A stretch of DNA of 47,220 nucleotides, taken from NCBI RefSeq assembly GCF_902806695.1, contig NZ_CADCXN010000055.1, positions 1-47,220 of the forward strand. Reading direction: 5' to 3'. Source of the stretch: Candidatus Methylobacter favarea. GTDB lineage: Bacteria > Pseudomonadota > Gammaproteobacteria > Methylococcales > Methylomonadaceae. Shown here in pieces: positions 1 to 8,590 of this stretch (position 1 is its first letter; each line of letters begins with the position of its first letter). Under the pieces are notes generated by a model. It saw only the letters and a program-made list of their open reading frames with translations, was not told the origin of the DNA and did not search any database. Position numbers and translations under genes: made by a program.

Positions 1-127
1 GCCATGCCCCCTCACTCAAATTACTCGGGTAACGTTTTTTCCGTTTTTTGTGCTCATACTATTTATTTCATAATCAAAATTGATACCTTATGGGCGAAAA
101 GATGAATTTCCAAACAGCTTCTTAGAC

Positions 128-1177
128 ATGGATCAGTGTCTTGATGCGACGCAACGGGTGGTGCTTAGCTCCGTGAAGGGGGCTGGCAATACCTTGCTGA
201 TCACTGGTGTTCAGCACGCAGGACAGTCATTGATTGATGCTGCTGCAGCTCAGACCGGCAAAACGATTGGCCGAACCCTTGGCAAACAGCTCATCAAAGG
301 CAACGTAGCTGCGGCAGTTTCCCAAATCACGGTCCAGCTGGCACAGAACCTGTACAAGTTCTCGAACGGCGAGATCGACAGCATCGAGTTCGCTTCGTCC
401 ACTATTGGCGGCACGATGCAGGTCGTGGGTGGTAGTTTGGCATATGGCTTGGGTGTCGGCGCTGGGACGTACTTGGGCACGTTTGTCACTACCTCGGTTT
501 CTGGTTACGCCATTGGTGGTACAACCCTTGGTGCCCTGGGAGTCATGGCCAGCGGTGCAGTGTTTGCAGTTGGGTTCTCGCTTGCAGCTGGTGCTTATGT
601 CAATCACTTCTCTGCCAAGGGTGTGACGATTGCCAATGAAGATCTGAAATCTGCACTGGAGCTACTCAACGGCGGCTCGATCAAACTGTCGCAGTACGTC
701 GGAAAGGTTGGCATCATGTCCGAGCAGTCGTTTATTTGGACAGATCTGCTGCCTTTCAGCGGTGCGATCTCGGTAATCTCGGAATACAGCACGCGTAAGA
801 ACCAGCTCAAGGCTGTTCAAAACAATATCTACGTGCAGCTCGAAGCACTGCCAGAGCAAGAGCGCCAGATGATGCAGGAGCTGGCCAACGAATACAGCAA
901 GGAAATTGCAAACATCGACCGCCAGTACGAAGAGGAGCGGCGCAGCATTACCAATCAGGCCTTCGCTCAGTTCGACGCGATGGGCAAAGAGCTTAACGAT
1001 CACCTGGAGATGCAATACCTGATGTTCACGCCCGTGCGCAAGAACTACATCAAACACTCGGATCTGATGGACCTAGAGCGACGCAAACAAGAAGAGAAGA
1101 ACGAGCGCTCGCAAGCATTCGCCGCAGAGCTAGAAGTCCTGCAAGAGAAGCTGAACACCATCGACATCTCAGACTAG
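128..1177 (+). CDS. glycine-rich, probably membrane-inserting protein with C-terminal coiled coil
   Basis: I do not recognise a named family. From the ATG used here the protein is 349 residues. The N-terminal ~85 residues are helical and mildly hydrophobic. Residues ~85-160 form a long Gly/Ala/Val/Ser stretch with repeated GG and GxxxG spacing (for example YGLGVGAG, GGTTLGALG), the pattern of glycine-zipper segments that insert or oligomerise in membranes. The last ~130 residues are charged and heptad-like (Glu/Gln/Arg/Lys rich), a likely coiled coil. There is no N-terminal signal peptide. Start choice is uncertain: a TTG at 80 would add 16 residues, and neither site has a clear Shine-Dalgarno. 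It leads an operon with a coiled-coil protein, a small protein and an SF1 helicase. A membrane-acting effector is my inference from this architecture. The frame ends with TAG but stays open for 37 more codons. Confidence 0.7.
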   Translation: MDQCLDATQRVVLSSVKGAGNTLLITGVQHAGQSLIDAAAAQTGKTIGRTLGKQLIKGNVAAAVSQITVQLAQNLYKFSNGEIDSIEFASSTIGGTMQVVGGSLAYGLGVGAGTYLGTFVTTSVSGYAIGGTTLGALGVMASGAVFAVGFSLAAGAYVNHFSAKGVTIANEDLKSALELLNGGSIKLSQYVGKVGIMSEQSFIWTDLLPFSGAISVISEYSTRKNQLKAVQNNIYVQLEALPEQERQMMQELANEYSKEIANIDRQYEEERRSITNQAFAQFDAMGKELNDHLEMQYLMFTPVRKNYIKHSDLMDLERRKQEEKNERSQAFAAELEVLQEKLNTIDISD

Positions 1178-1291
1178 ACAGGTAGGGAGTTAAAAAAAGA
1201 GATCGAAAAGACGATCCTCACTCGCATGGAATTGATCATTCCAAACAAGACCGGCTGGGACCAGGCCTGTGAATTTCTTGAGCTGCACTGA
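1178..1291 (+). other. open 37-codon extension after the amber stop of the preceding gene
   Basis: The codons after TAG (1175-1177) stay in the same frame to TGA at 1289-1291 and read as a plausible peptide: a Lys/Glu-rich helix, then MELIIPNKTGWDQACEFLEL. It could be the original C-terminus cut off by a CAG-to-TAG type mutation, a readthrough extension, or a separate peptide starting at the internal ATG. No good ribosome binding site precedes that ATG. Codon-like composition is the only evidence. Confidence 0.3.
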
Positions 1292-1304
1292 GGACTGAAT
1301 TTCT

Positions 1305-2546
1305 ATGATCTTAAAAGCAATTGCCAAAAGGTGGGCAGGCTCAAAGCTGGAAGAAGAAACCGCCCACACACAGGCTCTGGTTCGACGTCTGGAAACGGCT
1401 CAAGCTGAAGCCAATCGTCGAGTAAATGCCAAAATGGCGGAATACTCTCGCCAGATTAAAGCGCACCAGGAACAGCGCAACAAAGAACTCAAGCAGTATC
1501 TTGATTTCATGAATGGTCAGTTAGAAATAACTGGCACATATTTAAATGAACTTGCAGAGTTCCAAAGTTTCACATTTGTCTGTATTGATTCGTGGATGCA
1601 TCTTGATCTTTGCAATCAAGAAATCAACATCGTCAATAAAAAGCTGAATGCAATTTATTCGACCACATCATTAATTGATGCCTATATCAATGAGCTGAAT
1701 AAGCAGACTCAGCGGCAAGTTCGTCATGTGTGGCGTGAATTTACTTCTGCGCGAGAAATCGGTGTGACCACTGATTTCATTGAGGCAACGAAGCGCTCCA
1801 TTGAGCGCTCGTCAAAAAATAGTAACGACGAATTCAACAATGAGTTGAATCGGCTTAAAAGCCATCGATCACTTCTTTTAAAAGAAGCTGCCACCCTTAA
1901 AGACGAAAAAAAAGCTGTTCACGATAACAAAGTATCGGTTAAGGAGAGACACGAAGCCAATAAGAAAACTTTGGCATTGAAATATGGCTCATGCATTGAA
2001 TATTGGAATGTAATTGCCAAGAAATTCGAATCATATTATGCGTTTGAAATGACGCAAAACGATTATGCGAACTATTGGTTTAAAAATCTCAAAGAAGGCG
2101 GTACGCTGCAAGAGATTATCAAGGTCATTGGTACGTCTACTGACATTATTGGTTGCGCTAACGAAATATTAACTGAGCTAAACGAGGAATTTCAGTTATG
2201 CAAACAGCGTATTAAGGTTGCCCATGAAAGCAGTAATTTTGAAACATTAACGCGTGACAAGGCAGAACGAGATCGGCTGTATCGGATGAAGAAGGGTGCC
2301 TGGGAAGACAAGGAATCGTTAATAGAAGCACGCACCATTCTGAATACACGCCGTGATGAGCTTCGGGGATATATCGACCGAATTAAGCCTCTGCATCCTG
2401 ATTCAGCTATTGAGAGCATCTGTGAAATACTACGCGCTGACCGCGAGTTTAATGCTCGGTCTGCATTCGGATTTAACACAAAGAACCAGAAGTGCGAGCA
2501 CTGGGAGAAGAAGAACAAGAGGATTGAGAATGCAGCCACAAATTGA
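1305..2546 (+). CDS. coiled-coil protein, 413 aa, operon partner of SF1 helicase
   Basis: No recognised domain. The protein is rich in Lys, Glu, Asn and Arg with heptad-like stretches at roughly residues 15-70 and 155-225, and a charged helical region at ~290-350. It has no signal peptide or obvious membrane segment. The tail is very basic and contains Cys-x-His. The ATG at 1305 lies 13 bases after the stop of the preceding extension, with GAGGA about 10 bases upstream. Its 3' end overlaps the next start by 17 bases, implying translational coupling. The region is visibly more AT-rich than the flanking first gene and helicase, suggesting the operon was assembled from parts of different origin. 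A structural or adaptor role beside the helicase is inference. Confidence 0.75.
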   Translation: MILKAIAKRWAGSKLEEETAHTQALVRRLETAQAEANRRVNAKMAEYSRQIKAHQEQRNKELKQYLDFMNGQLEITGTYLNELAEFQSFTFVCIDSWMHLDLCNQEINIVNKKLNAIYSTTSLIDAYINELNKQTQRQVRHVWREFTSAREIGVTTDFIEATKRSIERSSKNSNDEFNNELNRLKSHRSLLLKEAATLKDEKKAVHDNKVSVKERHEANKKTLALKYGSCIEYWNVIAKKFESYYAFEMTQNDYANYWFKNLKEGGTLQEIIKVIGTSTDIIGCANEILTELNEEFQLCKQRIKVAHESSNFETLTRDKAERDRLYRMKKGAWEDKESLIEARTILNTRRDELRGYIDRIKPLHPDSAIESICEILRADREFNARSAFGFNTKNQKCEHWEKKNKRIENAATN

Positions 2547-2910
2547 ACTGTCATTTGTCTGGAGAAGGCAATCGATTAAGGAAAGCATTATTGCTGTAAC
2601 GAAAGCTGTAGGCGTTGGATTCAACACAAAAGAGAAACTGACTGCATGTTTGCCTCAGTTTTCGATTTACAGAATTGCGCTTGCTATTGACGCATTGATT
2701 ACCGCTGGCATGGCTGAAAATAATCTTGGCGTATTGAGCATTCATCCAGATATGGATATTGTTTTTGAACTTGCTGATTCCAAGCTGGTATTGCCTTTGA
2801 CGGTTGATGAAGCAGATGCATCCATGCGCCGCGTGATTATCAACAAGCTGGGCTCTAAAAATCCTGCAGGCGTTGAATCATTGCTTCATGCAAAGATCAT
2901 GGAGGCATAA
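2530..2910 (+). CDS. small protein, 126 aa, possible winged-helix-like fold
   Basis: The frame is open from farther upstream, but the ATG at 2530, preceded by GAGGATTGAGA, fits operon spacing and overlaps the coiled-coil gene by only 17 bases. The N-terminal ~60 residues resemble a small helical DNA-binding fold by pattern (KEKLTACLPQF, then YRIALAIDALITAGMAE, then a short beta-like segment), but I cannot confirm this. The rest is mixed alpha/beta without motifs. The stop TAA touches the helicase ATG directly (TAAATG), so the two are almost certainly co-translated. Such small coupled proteins are often cofactors of the adjacent enzyme, which is inference here. Confidence 0.65.
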   Translation: MQPQIELSFVWRRQSIKESIIAVTKAVGVGFNTKEKLTACLPQFSIYRIALAIDALITAGMAENNLGVLSIHPDMDIVFELADSKLVLPLTVDEADASMRRVIINKLGSKNPAGVESLLHAKIMEA

Positions 2911-4683
2911 ATGGGCGAACGTTATCCATACATGCATCCCGAATCCGAAGTTGTTATCGATTTCGTAGAGCACATCGACCATTGGCTGGAATACCTGTCC
3001 GAGCTGATGCGCAATGCTGACAAGGAAACGATGCCGAAGCTCAAGCGTCAGATCAGCTATCTGCTCGCGTTTCGCACCGGTGCCAACTGCAACATCAACC
3101 ACAATCGGTTGCTTCAGTATTACTACAGCAATCGAGCCAAAAAGAGCGGTGACGACATCTCGATGCCGGGGGAACGCCTCAACGCCGATGACCGTCCAAC
3201 CAACAAGGTCAAGCCAGACACCGAGGCCAAGATCAAGGCCTTCATTGACGAGTTCAAGGCTCGTGAAGGCGGGTCCTCCATGGCGATCAAGCCCTTAGCT
3301 CCCATCCAATCGAACTACAAGGCAGGTGATCCCGCGTTCAAGCTGATCTCCAAGGCGCTGGCCACCGAGGATCTGTTCTTCATGCAGGGGCCACCCGGCA
3401 CCGGCAAGACAACAGCTATCGTGGAAATCATCCTGCAAACGATCAAAGCCAAGCCCGGGGCGCGAATCCTGATCAGCTCAGAGACTCACGTGGCCGTGGA
3501 TAACGCCTTTGACCGTCTTGCTGCGCAATGCTCACCTGAGCTTCTGGATTCGATGCTACGCTACCCACAGTTTTCCATCACCGAGTTCGAGAGCCCAAAC
3601 ACGCCACAAACAGACGCTCTAAGCCGCGCTGATGCTTTATGGCACAAGGCGCATAGTGTCGCGCCTGAGTTGACCATGAACCTATGGGGGACGTTAGAGC
3701 AGGGTAAAACCAATGACAACGGCAAGATGGGCCTGCCGCGTTGGCAAGCTCGCAATCTCGCTGAAATGCACCAGGTCATCGGCGTCACCTGCAATCAGAT
3801 CGATCACTTGGTCGATGATGAAACCGAGATGTTCGACCTGGCCATTGTTGACGAGTGTTCCAAGGCAACCATGCCCGAATGGCTCATGGCCATGAGCGTG
3901 GCCAAGAAGTGCATTTTGGTTGGCGACCACAAGCAACTGCCGCCCACATTCTGCTCAGAAGAAGCCGAAGCACTGACCAAGATGGACGACCACAAAGAGC
4001 GCTTGATCCGTAACGGTGTGATCGAACGCTTGTTCGAGAACCTGCCCATGGACATGAAGGGCACGCTGGGCAAGCAGTTCCGCATGCTTCCACACATCGG
4101 CCAATTCATCTCTCACCACTTCTACAAGGGTGAACTGCAGCACCACCGAACAACCACTGATCACGAGTTTCAAGACTTCGGCTGGTTCACTTACCAGTCC
4201 AATGGTTACCGCGTGCCGGCGCAGCAGGGTAACGAAAAGAAGATTTTGGTCAATGAGTTTGAGATCCGAATCATCATGGCCCGGCTCGCCGAAATATTCG
4301 AAAGGCTCAAGCGAGCTGGTGGTACCAGAAAACTCAGCGTTGCACTGATCACGCCATACCGCGCCCAGAGCAAAACCTTGCGCGATACCCTGAGCCAACA
4401 TGACTTCAGCGAGATGTTGGCTGTGGAAGTCGACACCGTCGATGCTTTCCAAGGACGACAGGCCGATATCGTGTTCTTCTCATTCGTGCGCAATACTGGT
4501 CCTGCGACTTTCTACGCTGACGACCGCCGCATGAACGTGGCCATCTCACGGGCACGAGATGCCGTCTATCTGGTTGGCGACATTGACTACATCCGCAGCA
4601 AACGCCTGCCGGTGCTTGATGCCTTAGCACGCTTGCCTATATTAATAAAGCATCGAAAAGAAGGTTTAATCAAATACTTTTAA
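2911..4683 (+). CDS. UPF1/DNA2-like superfamily 1 helicase
   Basis: A 590-residue SF1 helicase of the UPF1/DNA2/SMUBP-2 type (AAA_11/AAA_12 domains). Motifs in order: Walker A GPPGTGKT (~160-167); motif II VDECSKATMPEW (~312), where relatives usually have DEAxQ; motif III GDHKQLPPT (~337); motif IV region KQFRMLPHIG (~390); motif V VDAFQGRQAD (~507); motif VI NVAISRARDAVYLVGD (~541). All ATPase and coupling motifs are present, so the enzyme should be active on RNA or DNA. The N-terminal ~130 residues are family-unspecific. No nuclease or kinase domain is attached, unlike Mokosh-type or DNA2-type proteins. The start follows the preceding stop directly, with GGAGGC upstream. Helicases of this class recur in anti-phage loci. 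That role here is inference from island context. Confidence 0.9.
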   Translation: MGERYPYMHPESEVVIDFVEHIDHWLEYLSELMRNADKETMPKLKRQISYLLAFRTGANCNINHNRLLQYYYSNRAKKSGDDISMPGERLNADDRPTNKVKPDTEAKIKAFIDEFKAREGGSSMAIKPLAPIQSNYKAGDPAFKLISKALATEDLFFMQGPPGTGKTTAIVEIILQTIKAKPGARILISSETHVAVDNAFDRLAAQCSPELLDSMLRYPQFSITEFESPNTPQTDALSRADALWHKAHSVAPELTMNLWGTLEQGKTNDNGKMGLPRWQARNLAEMHQVIGVTCNQIDHLVDDETEMFDLAIVDECSKATMPEWLMAMSVAKKCILVGDHKQLPPTFCSEEAEALTKMDDHKERLIRNGVIERLFENLPMDMKGTLGKQFRMLPHIGQFISHHFYKGELQHHRTTTDHEFQDFGWFTYQSNGYRVPAQQGNEKKILVNEFEIRIIMARLAEIFERLKRAGGTRKLSVALITPYRAQSKTLRDTLSQHDFSEMLAVEVDTVDAFQGRQADIVFFSFVRNTGPATFYADDRRMNVAISRARDAVYLVGDIDYIRSKRLPVLDALARLPILIKHRKEGLIKYF

Positions 4684-4954
4684 AAACTCGTGTTTTTGCT
4701 TTTTTGTGTTAAATGGGTAGACCAAACTCGTTTGCTTCGCAAGCAATGTTTGATGTTATTGGAGGACTTTCACCCTAACAATCAAACCGCAATGCAGTCG
4801 CAGAGGGTAATTTCAAAATCGAGACCAGCTGTTAATGGATGTCCAAGGTCGAAAGACTGCTTCGCAGTCTGAAGCGGCCAGCCAAGAATATGTGGGCTGA
4901 CCGACCGCTTTTGGCCGATACCACTCGATGACAATTTAGCTGGTACTATCGACT

Positions 4955-6154
4955 CTAAGAGGGCGCTTGATCTTGGACTTTGAGTTTAATAACCCATTTA
5001 TACCGAACCGGATCTTCGCGAAGCAGGAATGCCCTTATCTCCTCGCGTTTAGCCTTATCCGCACGCAGGAAGATGCCACGTAGGTCATAGTCAATCGTCC
5101 GCTCACTGGCTCCGCGCTCTGTCGCCTTGACATACCAGTCCCTCCCGAGGTCGTAGTTTCCCATCTCGAAATTTACCGCACCTAATAGGGTGCAGGGGCG
5201 GAAATCCTTCGGCGTCAGAGCATGTGCCTGGTCGCCAAAATTCAAAGCTTCATTGAAACGCTTCAAATCTCGCATCACACCACCATGGGTTGTGTAGATA
5301 GCAGAGATCAGTTTGGGGGCTTTCTGGCGCCCAGCAGGGATCGAAGCCAGCAGATCATGGGCTTTTCTGGCTTGGTTGCACTTGCGGTAGTGTCCGCTGG
5401 CATTAACCGCATTCCAGGGATCAGCTGTTCGTTTGTACTCAGCCGTATAGAACTCAGCCTCGCGCTCATGAAAGGCCGTCTGAAGAGTTTCAGTATAGTA
5501 ATCCGAGCCCTCGGTGGTAAGCCACAGAATGACTTCGTCAGAGAGACGATTGCCACCTTCTAGGCGATGAAGAATGTCCATCAAACGGGCAAAAAATTGT
5601 TTTTCAATGAACTGATCTAGCCCATAGCGTGACCGAAGCTGCTGGTTTTTTATTTTGGTGATATATTTCGGGTCGCTCTCCCGCTGATGTCGAGCTTCCT
5701 CCGCCTGCTGACGCTTACGTTCGTATTCGGCTTTACGGATAGCCTCTTTAGCTTTTTCTTGCTCAAATAGTCGCAACTGCGCCGCTTCTTTTTTTCTCCG
5801 TTCAGCCTCGGCAACTTGTTCACGCTTAACCAATTCTTCGGCTGCAATCTCGGAGAAAGCATCGTAGCTAATTTCATTCTGCGCAAGTTGTTGTAGCGCG
5901 GCAAGTCCCTGTTTCTGCAAATACATCAGAGCCTGTTCTGAAGGCCGGCGCCCTTGCTCTAAGCTAGCGAGAATAGTGTGAAGGCGGGTCGCAGGGGTAA
6001 TTGCTCCCGGAAGGTCGGCTACGAAATATTTTCTAGCGAGATCAATCCGGCAGGGATTCTCTATCACTCGCTTCGATAATTCTGTCCCAGAGCGAGAGAC
6101 ACTTCTAAAGTTAGGTCGAGCTTGCCTAATTATTTTTGGGACTCTTATACTCAT
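4955..6154 (-). CDS. coiled-coil/TPR-like repeat protein, 399 aa
   Basis: Not a family I can name. Residues ~1-110 are a globular N-terminus. Residues ~112-165 are a long uninterrupted charged helix (Glu/Lys/Arg/Gln/Ala), a coiled coil. The C-terminal ~170 residues contain alpha-helical pairs with tetratricopeptide-like spacing (KAHDLLASIP, KRFNEALNFGDQAHALTP, GNYDLGRDWYVKATE). No signal peptide is present. The gene points toward the helicase operon, with 271 bases between their 3' ends. That gap holds small TTC-looped hairpins (for example 4855-4869) but no convincing T-tailed terminator. Its island location suggests accessory function. Protein-protein scaffolding is the only role its structure suggests. 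Confidence 0.75.
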   Translation of the reverse strand: MSIRVPKIIRQARPNFRSVSRSGTELSKRVIENPCRIDLARKYFVADLPGAITPATRLHTILASLEQGRRPSEQALMYLQKQGLAALQQLAQNEISYDAFSEIAAEELVKREQVAEAERRKKEAAQLRLFEQEKAKEAIRKAEYERKRQQAEEARHQRESDPKYITKIKNQQLRSRYGLDQFIEKQFFARLMDILHRLEGGNRLSDEVILWLTTEGSDYYTETLQTAFHEREAEFYTAEYKRTADPWNAVNASGHYRKCNQARKAHDLLASIPAGRQKAPKLISAIYTTHGGVMRDLKRFNEALNFGDQAHALTPKDFRPCTLLGAVNFEMGNYDLGRDWYVKATERGASERTIDYDLRGIFLRADKAKREEIRAFLLREDPVRYKWVIKLKVQDQAPS

Positions 6155-6240
6155 AGCACAGGTATCGGGGGCTGCATAAATATCGCGACATTGATTTTTT
6201 CTGATCTTAATTCTATCGATTGGTCCATCTCATGGAATAG

Positions 6241-6768
6241 CTATGCCAATTGGCCGATTAGCAAGCGCCCTCGCCGAGTGACGCGATCAAAGCTGAACAC
6301 ATGCTCTCTCGGACTTTCATAGCAGCGTCCAACCAAGCGACGCGGATAATCAGGTGCGCCGTTTTTAAGATAAATGGTTGCGCCACAAATCGGACAGGGA
6401 GCGGTATAGCGGACGAGACGGATCTGTCTTAAATCCCCATCTCTGAGTAATTCATATTGTGCCGGTTTTTCTTTGATGTTTATAAAAATCTCATGTGCAA
6501 GCACGACTCGATCCTCGAATAGACGTACCCAGGGTCTAAGCAATCCAAGCCAGACAAAATAGGGGAAACCAAAAATGGTTAAAAACAGCGTGATTTCGCG
6601 GGTCGTAACCGGTTGAGGCCTCGAGAGCGAAAACCAGCCGACATACGAGAACACGAGAGTGCCAAGGCCTATTAAGAATAACCAGCCGACAATCAGCCAA
6701 ATATGCCAGTGTTTTAATTGTATTTGGCCGTCGTGAAATAACCAATGGGCTAACCAGGATGGCTTCAC
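6241..6768 (-). CDS. two-helix membrane protein with zinc-ribbon-like C-terminus
   Basis: A 175-residue protein with two hydrophobic segments (about residues 23-48 and 60-82) and a cytosolic-type C-terminal half with Cys-Pro-Ile-Cys (CPICG) followed by a third cysteine in GRCYESPREH. This suggests a small zinc ribbon or rubredoxin-like knuckle with Cys/His ligands. I do not recognise the family. The start lies 31 bases downstream of the stop of the broken gene at 6799-7225 on the same strand, so the two probably formed an operon. It is intact although its upstream neighbour is not. Confidence 0.75.
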   Translation of the reverse strand: MKPSWLAHWLFHDGQIQLKHWHIWLIVGWLFLIGLGTLVFSYVGWFSLSRPQPVTTREITLFLTIFGFPYFVWLGLLRPWVRLFEDRVVLAHEIFINIKEKPAQYELLRDGDLRQIRLVRYTAPCPICGATIYLKNGAPDYPRRLVGRCYESPREHVFSFDRVTRRGRLLIGQLA

Positions 6769-6798
6769 TGCACCATGGGAGGCAATTTCGTAATGGGC

Positions 6799-7225
6799 TT
6801 ACAGCTGTCGGAATTCTTTCTCGGTAGACGCTGGAAATACATTATCTTCCTCCTGTAATTCGGGTAATGGCGCCGCTTTGATACAAAAAGTAGCCACGTT
6901 ACCAGGTCCGCCTTTGGTGCTGATCCGCTCTGGCTTAGGATAGGACTGCAATCCTTGCTGCCTGGCAAATTCAATAATCTGAGGTTCTTTGGTCTGCCAG
7001 TAATTCGAAAATGACCCTGGCCAATCGATCCATTTTTTGGGTCGACGGGCTTGGGTAATTCCTCTGCTGCAGCTACAAGCTCATCCGCGGTAAAACGTCG
7101 CTTGCCTTCTTCAAAGCCCGCTTTCTTCAACGATTCCTGCGCTAAGGCACGGAGTATGCGATGCGGCTTTTCATCGCCGGATCCTTGTCAATCCAGTCGA
7201 TCAGACATTGAATCACTTCACGCAT
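6799..7225 (-). pseudogene. frameshifted island gene, about 140 codons originally
   Basis: Reading from ATG at 7225 gives MREVIQCLIDWIDKDPAMKSRIA. The frame then breaks, continues in another frame as LAQESLKKAGFEEGKRRF with an acidic helical segment, and breaks again in an A-rich stretch around 7032-7038. The last part reads WIDWPGSFSNYWQTKEPQI and onward to a TAA at 6799. The three pieces join into one coherent soluble protein if two single-base shifts are corrected. I recognise no family. It lies directly upstream of the zinc-ribbon membrane protein gene. Confidence 0.55.
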
Positions 7226-7660
7226 AAACCATCCCTAACTGGGTTGCTGAAGGTTTGTGGCTGGTTACCGGAAAATAAAACCATAAAATTCCTCCAAAAC
7301 TTACATTTCAGGTAATTAACGGGTCTCTCAATTCGTAATGTGCCCATTATAGGGTTGGGCCCACATGATTTCAGGTTGAATCGATCAGTTTGCAACTCTT
7401 TTTGAATTGTAGACAAAAATTATAGACGATAAAAAATGGGTGCATCTGCTGTTGTAAGCACGCACTTTAGCTTGATTGACGCTTGGAAATTCGGAATCAA
7501 AAGCAAATCATCCCTTTCGGGACATTTTTTCAAGAGAGGCAATGCTACGAATAGACAAGCTTCTCGTGATTTATATCTCAAAACCGAAATCTTTTGTACG
7601 GGACACTAACAAGATTAGTCATTAGCATAGACCGCGATCGTGATTTAAGTAGGTAACACC
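7226..7660. promoter_or_regulatory. divergent intergenic region, 435 bp
   Basis: No convincing gene. It separates the minus-strand group (from 7225) from the plus-strand activator genes (from 7661), so it should hold divergent promoters. A short hairpin TCCC-TTTC-GGGA followed by a T-run (7511-7530) resembles a small terminator reading rightward. A 67-codon minus-strand open frame at 7213-7416 has no supporting features. Confidence 0.4.
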
Positions 7661-7944
7661 ATGTCGACCCTTGAACAAGATATTGCCCATCTGAATTTTG
7701 AATACCTGATGCTGGCCCGCGAATGCGCCAGAAATAACCCGATAGAAGCGGCATGGCGATTCGGTGTTGATCGAAAGCAGATCGAGGAACTCTCCGGCTT
7801 TTCCGTGGAAAAATCAGGGAGCTATCTGGCATTGCAAGAACCGTAATTACGCTGATTCCTATGAATACGCCCAAAAATGTGTCGTTAGCATCGCATGTCG
7901 CATTACTTACTTCCTCAAAACCACTAAGCTTGGAAGTTAAATGA
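7661..7944 (+). pseudogene. FlhD-like activator subunit (first pair), one frameshift
   Basis: The N-terminal reading (LNFEYLMLARECARNNP, AAWRFGVDRKQIEEL) has the pattern of FlhD (LSYLLLAQ, AMFRLGI in E. coli). The frame stops early at 7846. Restoring one A in the run in GTGGAAAAATCAGG continues it as KIRELSGIARTVITL to a TGA at 7942-7944, total ~94 codons, close to mobile-element FlhD homologues. The restored stop overlaps the ATG of the FlhC-like gene (ATGA), as expected for a co-translated pair. FlhD/FlhC-type pairs activate transcription as a heterocomplex; on ICEs and islands (SetCD, AcaCD, SgaCD) they switch on transfer and excision. That restoring a single base gives both a full-length protein and an ATGA junction supports the identification. 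Confidence 0.65.
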
Positions 7945-8523
7945 TTCGTTTGCCCTTCATTCCTGAGACAGGTAAGGGCTATGAATTGGCCCTGGCCGAG
8001 GCGCTGTTTAAATTGGGTGCTCGGCCTCCGGTTGTGCGTTCTGTGTGCCATATCGGAAAAAAGACGGCGATACGGGTGTATAAGACCATCCACCGACGAT
8101 CGCCTAAGCAGGGCATGCTGCCTTACGACTCATTTTGGATTCTCCGTTCTTCCGTGAACACCATTCACGCTTCCATTTTCCTGGGGCTGATCCACGATTT
8201 ATCCCCAGGCTGTTATTAATGCCGAGTTGTTCCTCACTGCTTATCAATTGTACGGCAGCGTTGTGGCACATAATCCACAGCCAAGCAAATTGGAAGCTGG
8301 AGTTGCGCAGTTCATATTGCTGGATATCAATCGAGCCTGGCAACCGGTTGGGCAATGGAAAGCGAGTGAAATGGGGCTGGCGATTTGCGAAAAATGCCAT
8401 GCTCGTCATGTGGTGCTCAACAAAATGCCAAAACCCTATCAGCAATGCCCAATCTGCGATGTTTGGGCAGATAAAGCGGGGCGTCGCCGATGGGCTACGG
8501 TCAAGCCTAGGCAAAAGGCTTGA
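7941..8523 (+). pseudogene. FlhC-like activator subunit (first pair), one frameshift
   Basis: The first part (ALFKLGARPPVVRSV, GKKTAIRVYKTIHRRSPKQGMLPYD, NTIHASIF) follows FlhC closely in pattern (LGARL, RLIKLYKE, PPKGMLPF, NVHASMF). The frame shifts by one near 8200. The second part (VINAELFLTAYQLYG) then runs to the zinc site CEKC-x(15)-CPIC before the stop at 8523. Zinc-binding cysteines in this arrangement are an FlhC hallmark. Total reconstructed length is ~194 codons. It follows the FlhD-like gene with an ATGA overlap. The single shift could be real inactivation or an assembly error. If the reading frame is in fact intact, this is a functional SetC/AcaC/SgaC-type activator. Confidence 0.65.
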
Positions 8524-8590
8524 TCAGGTGAATTGATTTTTGTGCTGTTTGGAATGATTGACGAGTAAATTGCCGACCAGGAGAAAACGA

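Noticed and set aside
4855-4869. GACTGC-TTC-GCAGTC hairpin as terminator of the helicase operon
   Set aside because: No T-run follows, and it lies 170 bases beyond the gene; no function can be assigned.
7213-7416. 67-codon minus-strand open frame
   Set aside because: Overlaps the start of the broken gene at 7225, lacks a ribosome binding site and has no protein-like pattern.
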